Under the pieces are notes generated by a model, which saw only the letters and a program-made list of their open reading frames with translations, was not told the DNA's origin and did not search any database. This document shows, piece after piece, positions 13,001 to 24,603 of a DNA stretch of 64,000 nucleotides (its first letter is position 1; each line of letters opens with the position of its first letter). The position numbers and the translations under genes were made by a program. The stretch spans positions 1-64,000 of the forward strand of contig CAJNYU010000523.1 in NCBI GenBank assembly GCA_905331475.1, in the 5' to 3' direction. This DNA comes from Rotaria socialis. Taxonomy: Eukaryota > Rotifera > Eurotatoria > Philodinida > Philodinidae.

Positions 13001-13619
13001 CAGAACATTCAAACAAAAACCATATAGAATAGTGAATAAAGAAACAATCATGTAGAATTTCCAGTAAAACAACATACGCTAACATAACTATTTACAAGAC
13101 TCTTCGAAAGATGTCAGTTTAGCTTTAATCTATTTAAAGCTACCGGAAACAATAAAAACTCGATATATCGTTTATAATTATATATTCGGGATTGTTTCCG
13201 CCTTAAAAATTAACACGCCAAGAAGAACTGATTGCACGAGATTCAGACTTTTTTCTCTGTAGAATTTTTTATTTACTCTAACATGATATTATAGTTAGTT
13301 AAATTTGTGTCAGTAACAAATGTAAGAAATTTGTTTTTGGAGGTCGATTTTTAGAGCAAGACAGGCTTTTGCTAAAAGCCCATTCAAAAAACGACAATAA
13401 TGAATAAAAATATGTCTACTTTGTCTAATTCAAACAACAGTTTTAATTTCCTTCGTTCATAGCTCACAGCTAACAAGTCTCCGGTCAGAAGAACAGCTTA
13501 ATAGTGAAGTCCCACTGGTGCTGAAATAGAAACGAGATATATCATGTAGACTCATTAACATAGCTTAACATAATTCAAGTGAGTATTCTTTTGTGAAGTA
13601 TACTTCTTTTTCAGAAATA
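10072..13619. other. Intergenic with hairpins and a GC-richer island
   Basis: No gene is supported. Notable structures are a 19-bp palindrome at 10484-10502 (TACGTACAA arms), short CTTTATT repeats near 10660, the GC-richer island at 11040-11600 (separate entry), a hairpin with perfect 14-bp arms at 12878-12891/12916-12929, and 10-bp arms CGGAAACAAT at 13144-13153/13191-13200. Confidence 0.5.
11040..11600. repeat. GC-richer island, putative degenerate repeat element
   Basis: Base composition rises well above the flanks. Near the ends, TCCTAGACT (about 11052) is mirrored by AGTCTAGGGA (about 11576), a possible TIR. Internally, TGTAACAATG at 11437-11446 pairs with CATTGTTACA at 11521-11530. The loop holds three imperfect copies of ATGGTCATTTGT-like sequence spaced about 22-25 bp apart. 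No target duplication or long frame was found. Confidence 0.35.
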
Positions 13620-13811
13620 ATGAGTAGCAATATGACAATTTGTTTTATTCCCAATGTTTTTTATGGGCCGGAATGGGATGAGAAACCGGAAAAATGTGGC
13701 GTAAAATTTCCATTCATCAGGTTCTTTGAAGATATAAATGAGCTCCATGAAACACATCGGAACATATATTTGGAGAGTTTAATCTTCCGAAAAAAATGGA
13801 TTTATAATTAA
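13620..13811 (+). CDS. Hypothetical short ORF, 63 aa
   Basis: An open frame from ATG 13620 encodes a balanced, acidic/aromatic sequence (NVFYGPEWDEKPEKC, then FFEDINELHETHR). A TTTTTCAG acceptor-like site lies just upstream at about 13615, so it could be the last exon of a longer gene or a trans-spliced short gene. I do not recognise it and no upstream exon is convincing. Confidence 0.25.
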   Translation: MSSNMTICFIPNVFYGPEWDEKPEKCGVKFPFIRFFEDINELHETHRNIYLESLIFRKKWIYN

Positions 13812-14742
13812 AAAGTAAATGAAATCCTTATTTCACATGGGTACTATCTAACTTTCTCTAATGATCTATAAATGAATACAAATTAATTCTAGATATTGTA
13901 CAATGACTTTTTAAAAATTAGATCGCCACCTACAACTGTAATTGTATATAGTAAAACCTCTACTAATGAACTGCGAATGCTTATTTTCAGTTCCTTTGGT
14001 CTAAGTAACCTCTCTACTCTAATCTAAACATGTTCCTGTCACCTCTTGCTAATTCGTCTTTTTTATAATAAAATACGAGTGACTACATTTTTCTTATGAT
14101 TTCATTACTGTACGTGTGAAGCAAGAAATTATATCACGGCAAGAACGTACTTTACAAGAAAAAATGCAGTTAACTTATAATAGTAATCATTTTAATAGTT
14201 TATCACAATGTAATTTGACTAAAAATGTAATGTTTCGCTTGGTTCTTTATCAAATATTTAAAAACGTAAAACATACTATTTAAATAATTCCGAAACTAAC
14301 CAGAATCTAAATCATGTTTTTCTATTCTACATACTTCTACACTCCTTGAAAATTGTGCTTCACAAAACAGATAAACTACAATAGGATTGACCTTTTGTTA
14401 AAGCAAAAAATCCGCTAAACGTTTCACTTTATGGAAGAGTACATATTGCTCCAGTAATCGTCATCTAAATTCATAGTTGCATATAAAAATATTCATTTTT
14501 TCAGTCATTTAACCAGATATAACGATAACGCCTCTTTTTTTTTCTTCTCTATTGTGAATATATATTCACGGCGATTGCTCTTAACAATATGGAGAAATTC
14601 TCTTTTTCTTTTTGTTCTTCTAGTTCTGTTACTAGCAGAAGAAAAGCAATATGTCAGTAAAACCCACTCACAAACATCTTATTTGCAACGAGTTCATTGA
14701 TATGTTGTTCATGATGAAAAGCATCTAATCTATAGAAACGTC
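13812..14742. other. Upstream region of GPCR copy 2
   Basis: AT-rich with no gene seen. The last tens of bases resemble the upstream region of GPCR copy 1 (both have TATAGAAAC shortly before the ATG), consistent with tandem duplication. Confidence 0.4.
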
Positions 14743-16235
14743 ATGAACAATACATCAATAGAAATTTGTTCCGACAGTTCGGATTATGGCAATGCATCAC
14801 ATAACTCTCATATTATTTGGTCTATTTGTGGATTTGTATTTATTATGTTTGGTATACCGGGTAATTTATTTCAAATCTTACTTATGTCGAATAAAACCAA
14901 TCGTAAAGAACCAACATCATTATATTGGATAGCTATTGCTATATGCGAAATCATTTTTCTTGCTGGTTTGTAACAATTAGGACTGCTTTTAAATATTTTA
15001 GCAAATCGTTTTTAGGTTAAATTTGACTCGAGGATTTTCTGTTTTTATTCTTTGTTTAAAGCACGACTGTTAGACAATAGATTCTATTCTACCAATAATT
15101 CATTCGATAGCTCGAATAATAATAATTGAACATAAAAATCAAAGAAATTAAGATGGATTAGTATTGATGTCATTTTTTCAGTTCATGGAACACAGTTTTT
15201 TTTACAGAGGTCCCTGCTGTCTTACATCTTAACATGTACTTTGAATTAAATATAGTTAAATATCAATATCAGAATATAATTAAAAAGTAGTCACTATTCT
15301 TTCAATATCCACTTGAATTTTATTCTTAATTATGAGCATTTTCACATGACAAGTTCGTACTTGAAGTTTATGCAAAGCTAAACCTAAATAGATTCATTGT
15401 ATTGAAATTCCTTTAATTAAAGAAACTTTTTAAAAATATCTCATAATAGATTCTTCTGCTAGGGATGTTTTGGTTATGGTGCGTTAGTATGTCAATAATC
15501 AAAACTGATCCACGAGAAATATTTTCGTGTGGCATATTTTATAGTATTCTTATTGGATCAACGATATTATCAAATCTATATTTAGCATCAATGTCTGTCA
15601 GCCGTGCTCGCATGACCATATCTCCTATCCGTCATCGTCTTGTAATAACTCGACGTCGTATTTTTATACGTATTCTTTCAATTTTTATCACAGTTATCAT
15701 AATTATGATTCCACATCATTTTTATTTCTATTACGATAGTAAAACAACAATATTTATTTGTGAGTTCTATGCATATATCGATCAGTGGAAAATACATATG
15801 TGGCCATTTATGCATGCTGTATTATTTGTTTCATTACCATCAATACTAACATGTATATCAGCAGTAATTTTATTACGAAATCGTTATAATCATAGAAAAA
15901 AACAAAAAAACAAGTTAAGTGAAAGTGCACGACAAATGGAAAGAAATTCCGTAGTATTATTATGTATTTCAATAGCTATTTTATTTTCTTTATTGCCTAC
16001 TGCCATATTGGAGATCTTTATCGTACATGATCTTCTTTTCAATCAACGAAGTCATTGTACAAAAAGATTGAAAATGTATAGAATTTTAGTCAACTGGTTT
16101 TGGATATTTTCATCTTTGACGTATGCATTCAAGTTCTATTTACGGCTAGCTATATCGAAAGCGGTTCGAAGAGATTTTTCTGAACTAATTCGATGTTCAC
16201 TTCGACAAGAACAAAACAACAACGCACAAATTTAA
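14743..16235 (+). CDS. Rhodopsin-family GPCR (copy 2)
   Basis: Paralogue of the gene at 7968-10071 with the same exon structure. Exon 1 is 14743-14965 and exon 2 is 15463-16235, joined over a 497-bp intron at the same site and phase (G|GTTTGT ... CTAG|GG), giving 331 aa. Exon 1 carries TM1 (GIPGN). Exon 2 has TM2-TM7 and the same long basic third loop. The DRY-equivalent position reads SVSRA, so the acidic residue is lost. The C-terminus ends early: one A missing from an A-run just before the stop shifts the frame relative to copy 1, trimming about 15 residues. A 158-bp stretch (15837-15994) is identical to copy 1, although its flanks diverge. It is probably a membrane peptide receptor with unknown ligand; altered G-protein coupling is possible. 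Confidence 0.85.
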
Positions 16236-17365
16236 TTTCACTGAATGATAGAAATTTGGAACAAATTGCGCAAATATAATTGTAAAATAAAATAAAAATC
16301 AATGCTTTATTACACTTTTCTTACAGACGATACAAATGTGTTTTCATGTATTTTAATCAGAAAGAAAGATTTATCTTCGTTAATAAACACTACGAAGCGA
16401 ACTTCCTAAGAGAAAAGCATTGGTTCTGGTGTGTATAATTGACTTTTGGTTTTCTATATTAACGATATATTCTCTTTCTATTTAGAGCTAACTATGATAA
16501 GATCAGCACGAATATTCAAACATACTAAAGATCGACTCATGTGTGACATTGTTGTGAACATATTGTTATCTGTTGTTCTAATCTTTTTTATGAAAAACTA
16601 GGTTTCATGTACACGAAAATGTTAAAATCAGACCATGGCACTACATGTTGACTATTGTTTTTTATTATTCAAGTGTAATGATGAGCATTGATTAGAATAG
16701 GATTGTTTAAATAGCTATTCATTGTCTATCCTATTGAATAAGAAGAGCTGTGTTATTACTTTCAATATTGTTTATCCAATCATTTGTACCATACTGTGAA
16801 CATGACATAATTATATAAGTCACTAAGTCCGATGAATTCTATATTTTTATAGAAAAGTCACCATGACAAATAATTAGGTTACTTAATTATTTTGCGTATC
16901 AACAGTTGAATAGTCATTATCTCATATTATAGCCAAACTAGATTATGATCATAGTCTTCTTAGTACAAGAAATACACGAACTTATCGTACCTTCGACGTA
17001 ATTGGTGTTTCGTAAAAGTATGCAGGTATTTAGACTTGTTTAGTTTTCTATATAACTATCCACTCTATATTATTTGTAAAGCACACTGCTCGATTTATAT
17101 TCAGAACAAGTAGTAAATCAATAGAATTTATTTAGTTCACTGCATTTTTATTGATACAATAACAGAATGAGCAATGGATCAGCGAAGTGACAAGAAATTT
17201 TTCTCATTCTGAGAATTCCTAATGTTGAGAATACGCTTTCTATCTATCTTCTTATTAGCTTCATAATAAGCGTGAAGTCCTGGCCACTTTGAGAATCTGC
17301 AAAAATAATGCTGTCGATACAACGGACTTAACGAAAGATCCATGATGATAGATTCTACACAAGTA
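16236..17365. other. Intergenic, no gene seen
   Basis: AT-rich sequence downstream of GPCR copy 2. One minus-strand open frame (17179-17370) runs into the MITE end and is not convincing. Confidence 0.45.
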
Positions 17366-17527
17366 CCCATGTAAAAAAAATTGGATTAATAATCAGACTA
17401 AAAATCTATTATAATGGCACTATTTTAATCTGATTTTAATCAAATTATAATAGTGCCATTAAAATAGATTTCTAATCGCATAAAAATCAGTTATAATCAG
17501 ATTTTTTACTATTTTGTTTTACATGGG
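17366..17527. mobile_element. 162-bp palindromic MITE with TA duplication
   Basis: Ends are CCCATGTAAAA (17366-17376) and TTTTACATGGG (17517-17527), flanked on both sides by TA (17364-17365, 17528-17529). The interior is itself a near-palindrome: a 22-bp arm around AATGGCACTAT near 17402-17424 is mirrored at about 17443-17467. It would fold into a long hairpin, as is typical of Tc1/mariner-type MITEs. Confidence 0.8.
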
Positions 17528-17911
17528 TAGGCGGAGAATAAATTACATTCGTATGAATACATAATTGATTACGATTACTTTTTTCTCATTATATACTGCA
17601 AAATATCCATTTATTTTATCTTTTAACCACAGCTATTAAAAGAAGAAAAATTTCATCGCACATTTCACTATTTCATTTAGTATATTAGTACTTGTGTAAT
17701 ATGAAGCGTTCGAATCGAATTACTGTCATTGTATGCAATACATGTAGGTGTCTCGCTGAATTTTTTTGTATAAATCAATTCAATTTCAGTTCGATCATGT
17801 ATCGATATCGAATTTTGTTTTTATAAAATCCAGTCCAATTGAAGAATTAAGAAACGAAATTTATCATTCAAATGAAATAATTGTCTATACACAAAAAGAA
17901 AGGAAACTATA

Positions 17912-19605
17912 TTAATAACGAAAATTTGGTAGAAACTGTAATGGCAAAGTTTCAGGTGGACGATAAAATTGTTGTTTATTCTCATCATTACTGTCATCAT
18001 GTTCATCTTCAATGGAATCGATCTGTCGCGATAATATATCATCACTATCAGCTTCATTTGATGAATTATCATCATCCGATTGAAATGTGCCCGGTGAACT
18101 AACTGACGATGGATTTCCTGATGTTTTTGGATTAGATGAATCATCTTCAAGAAATTTTGTGCATTTTTTCTTTCGTCGACAATGTTTACACCATTGACTG
18201 AGACCTTCTAAACCATATCTGGCACGACATTTTTTTAGATTCAAACAATCTAAATTTATATCATTATGAAAACATATCTATTTGAAATAAATTTCTTTAC
18301 CATTGTCAACTTGTCTAGAAGTATTCATTAGATTTTTTTGGGGACTCTGATTATTTTCATGAGATGCATGCTTTTGTATTGGACCATTGGGTCGTTTTTT
18401 TTTCATTCCATAATTATCACGCGCAGACCAATTCGGATACATTTGCATATGACGATTACGTTCTTCTTTAGCTAGTTCTATATTTATAAATTTCAAAAAT
18501 AAAATTAGGAAATTTTCCGACTATTTGCTATGTTACCGTAATAGCGATCTTGCTCTGATCGAGTGAGTTCTTTCCATTTCTGCCCAAGAATTTTATTTAT
18601 TGCTGATGATTCTTTTAATGTACATTCTTCTATGATACGTGCACGTTGTTCTTTCATATAAATCATAAAAGCATTTAAAGGTTTTTTTATATGAGGTTTT
18701 TTTGGACGTTTGGATTCCAAGAGTTCATTTAAACTACACGACAAAAAGACAATGATTGAAAAAAAATGAAAGAAACTCATTCTGTTGTTATACTTTCTAC
18801 GAGATTCAGTATTAATAGATGATTGATGTTGTCGATGAGATGAATTCGAGGATTGGACACCGGGTGGTGGTACACCAAATGGATTAAAAAGATTCGGTTG
18901 AAATGATTGATTCATCATACCAGGAGGATAAAAAGGAAAAAATGGCATACCTAAAATAAAACTTGAATTTAGTCAATTCGGTCTATTTTGGATAAATGCG
19001 ATTTGTATTTTCATATTAGATATTCTATTCAATCGATAAAAATAGCGGAAAGAATTTACCAGGAAATGATGGTGTAGCGCCAAATAGACTATTCATTTGT
19101 CCATTGAGCGATAATTTATCCTACATATTTGGAAAAAAGTTTAATTTAAGAAAATCAAAAGTAAATCTGTTTTCTTTTTACTGTTGATGAATTCATTTGT
19201 GCTGTTGCAGCCATAAAATAAGGATGAAAATAAGGATAAAGAAAAGGTGATGCATACAATCCAGGAATATTATTATTCAATGTATCAGTTTTACTTGGAC
19301 TAGCCTAGGTAAGATAAAAAGAAAAGATAATTCTAAAGAAATTCCTTATTGAATAGAAATCTTACAGGTTCTTCAACAACTGGTGACAATCGATCTTCTA
19401 TATCAACATCATCATCTGACTCATGTTTATCTATTGATGATGCTGAAAAGATTTTTACTTCATCGGTACCGTCTTCAACTTTGATTTTTTTATTAATTTC
19501 ATCATCGATTACGATATTTCGTTTAGAATTCATTGATAATTGAGATGAACATTCATTTGTATTTGATACGTGAAGATCTTTGGTTTGAATCGTTGTAGAA
19601 ACCAT
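17912..19605 (-). CDS. TCF/LEF (pangolin-like) Wnt effector
   Basis: Nuclear HMG-box factor that with beta-catenin controls Wnt target genes. Seven exons: 19605-19366, 19304-19182, 19120-19060, 18950-18794, 18733-18537, 18477-18301 and 18249-17912, giving 430 aa with all phases consistent. The HMG box (about residues 208-280) is unmistakably TCF-type: [20 protein letters not shown] and later [11 protein letters not shown]. It is split by an intron after RYY. A C-clamp follows (residues 326-347, CRARYGL ... [11 protein letters not shown]), giving the helper-site contact typical of invertebrate TCF. The N-terminal beta-catenin-binding motif is only weakly visible (GTDEVKIF near residues 46-53, where families have a DELI..F pattern). 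The middle is rich in Pro/Phe/Tyr, and the C-terminus is acidic and Ser-rich. Exon 1 starts at the first ATG before the acidic block. Confidence 0.92.
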
Positions 19606-21527
19606 TGATAAATGTTTAATTATCTTTTACTTATCTTTGATCATAGGCAAGGATGGGTGGAGCAATATTTGTAAATCGTTTATATATATTGTGCGGTAGT
19701 ATGATTGAACTGACCTTCAAAATAGAACAAGAGAAAAGAAACATGAATTTCGTCGTCCATTCATTGAGAAAGAACAATGACGCTGCCTCACTCGTCTCTC
19801 ATATCACGACTGGTCAAGGCCGACGGATAAACGAAAAGAAAAAGAAAAAACACAGAAACACGAACGGCAAAACGGCTGTCAAACGAAAATAACATATGGA
19901 GGGCATAGCGATCATGTTCGTTGGGTTATGAAGAAAAGAAGAAAATCAAATCCATATGATCATGATTAATGACTTCAATCGATAGTAGCGCGATCACGAT
20001 GGATCGTATATATATATATGGTGTATGTAACATGAAGATTCGAAAAACAACCGATTCAGACTATCGATTCAATTTTTACATTGTTGATCGAATCTACAAT
20101 TTATCTAAATTTTTCACTTGAAAATTATCATCACTTTGAATAAAAATGAAGATTTTTCTATGATAGAAAATCACTGCCATGCTTTAAACTAATGGAGCCA
20201 CGAGTTCGATAGAAACTTGAACCGAAAAAAAAGAACAAGTTTTTTAAAATATTTTATTATATAGTCACTTTGATGAATTTTCTACAATAAACATTCACTT
20301 ATGTAGTTATTAGCTTGAATAGAATTCTTTTTTTTAAGCATCTAAATGTCCGTACATATGCATATAGTAAATATTTTAATATCAAAATCTATTTTGTTTG
20401 ATAGTTGACGAAATATGAATTGGTGGTAATACTTGATGTGATAATTGAAAGAAAAAAAGCAACATTTTCTTATTGATAATGTATTACAGGAATAAGAAAC
20501 CGCTGAAATTATGTTTCTATCTATGCAATATTTATCAAGTGTAACTTAGTACGTTCAATCTATTCTTTATGCCAGCTTGCAGAGTTCAATCGATCATAAC
20601 TTTAGAACAATGGTTGTGAGCTATTATTTCGAAAATTTCAGCCAGTATATCAGTTTAATTCTCAGCATTCAAAATATTAATATTGAATACATGTTGAATA
20701 TTTCAAGACTAGAGATTATTTTCAGCAAAAAGTAATTAAAACTTGGTTCGATAACTCGGTGTTTTTTGTATTCATTCTATAAAATAGTTTGGTTTCATGT
20801 TTATGTGAAAGATTATAATGAACAATGGAGGTAGTTCTAGTATACAATGGATAGGTATTAACAGAGTTCGTATATTTTATCGAGTAACACGCATTCGATA
20901 GTAAGGTTTGGATAGTATAAAACGTAAGAATTTCCAACAATAACAGCTTACAATTATTTTTATGAAATTAGAAATAATCAACCTCTAAGGAGGCAAATTA
21001 TTGATACGAACGTATTTGCTATATCATTTAGATCAATTTATAAAATTCTAAATATTGTCTTAAATCTGCGTAAAACATAGTGACTCACAATTTGAACGCT
21101 TGCATTGCAAAGCCCAAACTAGTATTGAGGTTAATAATTGCGTTCATTCACAAACAATTAAGTAATGAATTATGGTTTTGACAATTTTAAGTGTGTAAAA
21201 AAGAGTGAGTAATTATAGATAATAATTGGAGAGCTAAAAACATCACGTGTCACACAACCCACAAGACCTTGTTTTTACTAATTATTTACTCAATAACGTT
21301 GTTTCATTTCTTTTTTAAATACAGGTTTGCATAGTTTAATAAGATTATTTAACGAAGAAAATATGTGTACTGAATCGCATTTTTATTATCAAGATGATGG
21401 TAGCAATCAAGCGTGATCGTTCAACATATATATATAGAGGGAGAAAGAGTATTTCTTGCATTTTATCAATTGATTCTATATTTTCTACATAAAAAAAAAC
21501 ACTTCTTTACCTGCCAGCAAACTAAAT
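19606..21527. other. Intergenic between TCF gene and hydrophilic-protein gene A
   Basis: This holds the TCF upstream region and a long AT-rich stretch. An open frame at 19653-19892 is basic, low complexity and unsupported. A TATATATATA run near 21426 lies about 100 bp before gene A and could be its TATA element. Confidence 0.4.
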
Positions 21528-21788
21528 ATGGACGCTTTAAAGGCTGGTGCACATAAAGTATGCTATTAAATATTTTTCTAATATATATATCAATCAAATC
21601 AATTTTATTCATAGATTCGCGAAGTTTTTCAGGGCAAAAAATCTGAAGAAAAACATGATAAAGCATCGGATTCAGCAAAAGCATCATCTCAAGGTTCAGA
21701 TGCTACTCATGATGCAGCTAAAGGAGCACACAAAGAAGGTGAACATTCATGCAAAGCCAGTTGTGGATCTACTGATCGTAAACATTAA
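21528..21788 (+). CDS. Small hydrophilic His/Lys-rich protein A (LEA-like?)
   Basis: Exon 1 is 21528-21557 (MDALKAGAHK) and exon 2 is 21615-21788, joined over a 57-bp phase-0 intron (AAA|GTATGC ... CATAG|ATT), giving 67 aa. The protein is Lys/Ala/His/Ser/Asp-rich, with no hydrophobic core beyond a short IREVFQG and no signal peptide. It contains AAKGAHKEGEH and two Cys near the end. Its start matches the tandem neighbour at 23171 (MDAxKAG, and the same AAACTAAA before the ATG), so the two are paralogues. Strong hydrophilicity and the Ala/Lys/Asp/His composition resemble intrinsically disordered LEA/dehydrin-type proteins. A desiccation or metal-binding role is inference. Confidence 0.65.
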
Positions 21789-21900
21789 ACAGATGAAATA
21801 TTTCTTAGTATTCTATTCAAGATGTTATTATTTTGTTCAATTTTTCCATGTATCTTAAATGCTAATAGATTTGAAATAAAAACAAATTCATCTTTATATA

Positions 21901-22676
21901 TGTCGTATCGAAGTTACACCGGTTGACGAAGTTACAACTTCGAAAGACAAATTTGTCGAAGTTAAATCTGATTCATCTTTCAACATTTTGAGATCTGCTT
22001 GTTGTAGCAGGAGATGATACAGGAAAAGTTATCATTTAGCAGAATGTTAAGTATAATTGATGAATGAAAATTCGTATTTTTGTTATACTTATGTTCGCAA
22101 AACAAGTGATTTATATACTATTTCAACTCATGCATATACTCATCAAGTAGCTATTAAAATAGGTTTTCCGATTATAATCTTGTTATTGAGATTGTGTTTA
22201 ATCATATGTTTAAATTTTTAGTTAATTTTATTAAATTAACCTTTGTATTATTAGCATACACTTTATAGTTAAAGATATTAGATACATGCACATTTGTTCA
22301 TGAGTAGTTTAAAAATGACTTTATTTCACTTATAAACTAAAGTAACAATATTTTACTCCTATACAAATTTTTTTAATGCTTATCTTCGTAGAATGTTTGA
22401 TATAAAACTAGCCTTGTGATTTACAAGAATTTGTTTTATCTTCGAATTTACCGGAATCTTCGTCAAATTTGCCTTTCGAAGTTGTAACTTCCCTAGTCGA
22501 ACTTTTTTTGCACGCGCATGCAATTCTTGGCTTTCTTGATCAAGAAAGTCAAGAAATATGGACACATCTTGAGCTCAAGTCTTGACAAAAGCATGAATAA
22601 AAAAGTTCGATAAGGGTTCGTCACATATATGCGACGAAGTTATAACTTCGTCAACCGGTGTAACTTCGGTACGACA
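21901..22676. mobile_element. 776-bp TIR element with TA duplication
   Basis: The 42-bp TIRs are 21901-21942 (TGTCGTATCGAAGTTACACC...) and 22635-22676, inverted with two mismatches and flanked by TA (21899-21900, 22677-22678). A second inner inverted pair around GAAGTTACAACTTCGAAAG occurs at about 21930-21963 and 22452-22490. The GAAGTTAYAACTTC core is itself palindromic. No transposase is visible. The element lies between the two hydrophilic-protein paralogues. Confidence 0.88.
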
Positions 22677-23103
22677 TACATACGTATATATATGCATCGC
22701 AATATGAATACTTTACATGCGGTCGGAGTACATTCATTTTGTCTTAATATTTGATTGTAAACAATATACTTCTATAGCCAATCAATATAGCACACAAAAA
22801 AAAACCCGAGTTTCTAGTCATATGCTATTTATGTCTTGAAATGTGCTAAGTAGAAGAAAGAAAACATGGGCAAGAAAAATAGAATATACCCATGAACACC
22901 ATTTAGTTTTTGTAGTCAATGACCTATTCTTGCGTTCTGTACAATGAGTAAAAGAAAAAAGACTAGAATAGGAGAAAAAAAAAGGAAAAAGAGAATCGAG
23001 AGCGGTTTTTCAAAGAGCATAAATAGACCGAATTCATTCATTTCTTATCATTAATTCAGTAACAGAAACTATTCTCTACTACTAGTACTACTATTCTCAC
23101 TAT

Positions 23104-23161
23104 GTAAGTATCACCGAAAAAAGGCTTTTTTTATGCTATAAATTATACTTTTTTTGATTAG
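23104..23161 (+). other. 5' UTR intron of hydrophilic-protein gene B
   Basis: TAT|GTAAGTATC at 23104 and a polypyrimidine tract ending GATTAG at 23161 bound a 58-bp putative intron, 9 bp upstream of the ATG at 23171. Confidence 0.5.
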
Positions 23162-23170
23162 AAACTAAAA

Positions 23171-23422
23171 ATGGATGCTGCCAAAGCTGGTGTCGAAAAA
23201 GGAAAGGAAACTACTCAAGGAAAAAAAGCTCATGATGCAACTGAAAAATCCAGTAAACATGCTGATGCTCCACTAGAATCTGATAAGGCTAAAATAAAGG
23301 AAGGAGAACATGCTAGTAATAGTGAACATCGCAAGGATAAACATACCAGCAAAGGTGAACATCACAAGGATAAACATGCCAACAAAGATGAACACAACAA
23401 GGATAAACATGGTTCTCATTAG
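23171..23422 (+). CDS. Small hydrophilic protein B with 11-residue His/Lys repeats
   Basis: Single coding exon of 83 aa starting MDAAKAGVEKGKETTQGKKA, paralogous at its start to the gene at 21528. Almost every residue is charged or small, with no Trp, Phe or Cys. The C-terminal third is three 11-residue repeats beginning EHRKDKHTSKG, EHHKDKHANKD and EHNKDKHGSH. Eleven-residue periodicity and extreme hydrophilicity are features of group 3 LEA proteins. The high His content is more like metal-binding dehydrins. There is no signal peptide, so it should be cytosolic or nuclear. A TATA-like GAGCATAAATAG near 23020 and a 5' UTR intron precede it. The function is inferred only from composition. Confidence 0.75.
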   Translation: MDAAKAGVEKGKETTQGKKAHDATEKSSKHADAPLESDKAKIKEGEHASNSEHRKDKHTSKGEHHKDKHANKDEHNKDKHGSH

Positions 23423-24603
23423 AGAAAAATAATTTTTATTAGATTAGATTTTTGATTTTTTGTCAGTTCTATCTACGTATGTATATTAATATCAGTGCAT
23501 ATATATTTAGTATGCCTCTCAATGGTCAAACAAGAATATTTTTTTGAAAAATTTTTGAATTTTGAATTGTATAACATATGTATTATTTGAAATAATAAAA
23601 AATTTGATTAAAAATATGCATAGGAATTTTCATGTTAATGATCAAAAACACAAAATCTGTCGGAAACGATCACGTGTATATAAAATGAATCGTGTTTTGT
23701 CTTAACATTTGTAGTATTTGAAAATATGACTGCCGATACATATTGAATTTATCTTTTGAATTCAAAATCTAAGTGTTGATATTTGGACTACGAGAATAAG
23801 TAAACAAAGACACACGTCATACATCGTTCTTTAATCCTTTTTTTCTGTTGTTCGTTTATCATTTGGTATCGTATCACATTGACAATAAAATTGGGTTTAT
23901 TAAGGTCAACACTCTTTTAATATAGAGCCTATTTGTTGACGAATGATGAATCTACACGAGTTCAAAATTCGTCTAAAACATTTATACCGACGTTTGATTT
24001 AGGATATTTGTGATTGATCAAAACGAAAACATCTTGCCAATGTCGGCACTCTCATTCGATGATATGTTATATTTTTAGGAATGATATATTCAAATTATTC
24101 TATTAACATTTGATACATTTTCACAACTATATTCTCATATATGCTTACTTACCGAGAAAACTATTCATTTTATGCTTGCTCAACCGAGCGGTTTCACTCT
24201 AGATTCTTCTATCATACCTTAGTGTTCTATTTTTAAAATAGATGAAAAATCGTTATTCTTGATGATACTTATTATATTTAACAGCACGTTTGCTTAAAAA
24301 ACAATTTTCTCAAGAACGATATTTGCAGATCAAAATACGTTCGACCCAATTGCACAAATGATAAGCAAAGAGAAGATGATCTCAGGTTATAAATGACTTG
24401 AATTTGTTCCCTCATAGTAAATGTAAGAAAAGTTTCTGCGAAAAACAAAAGAAATCAAAAACAATTCGAATAGTATTCATTTATTATTACTAAAAGTCAT
24501 TAAATACCATCAGTAATAAAAAGAAAAGAATTAACCAATCAGGTGACTTGCAATAAGCTGAGGATATCAAACCATAAAAAAAACATTAAAGAGCACATGA
24601 CAT
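23423..24603. other. Intergenic, no gene seen
   Basis: AT-rich. There are no supported coding exons, TIRs or tandem repeats. Confidence 0.45.

Noticed and set aside
17912..19605. SOX gene as the identity of the HMG-box gene
   Set aside because: The HMG box is TCF-type ([21 protein letters not shown]) and is followed by a C-clamp, which SOX proteins lack.
19653..19892. Basic 79-codon open frame upstream of the TCF gene
   Set aside because: Low-complexity Lys/Arg/Asn-rich sequence, probably 5' flank of TCF, with no domain or paralogue.
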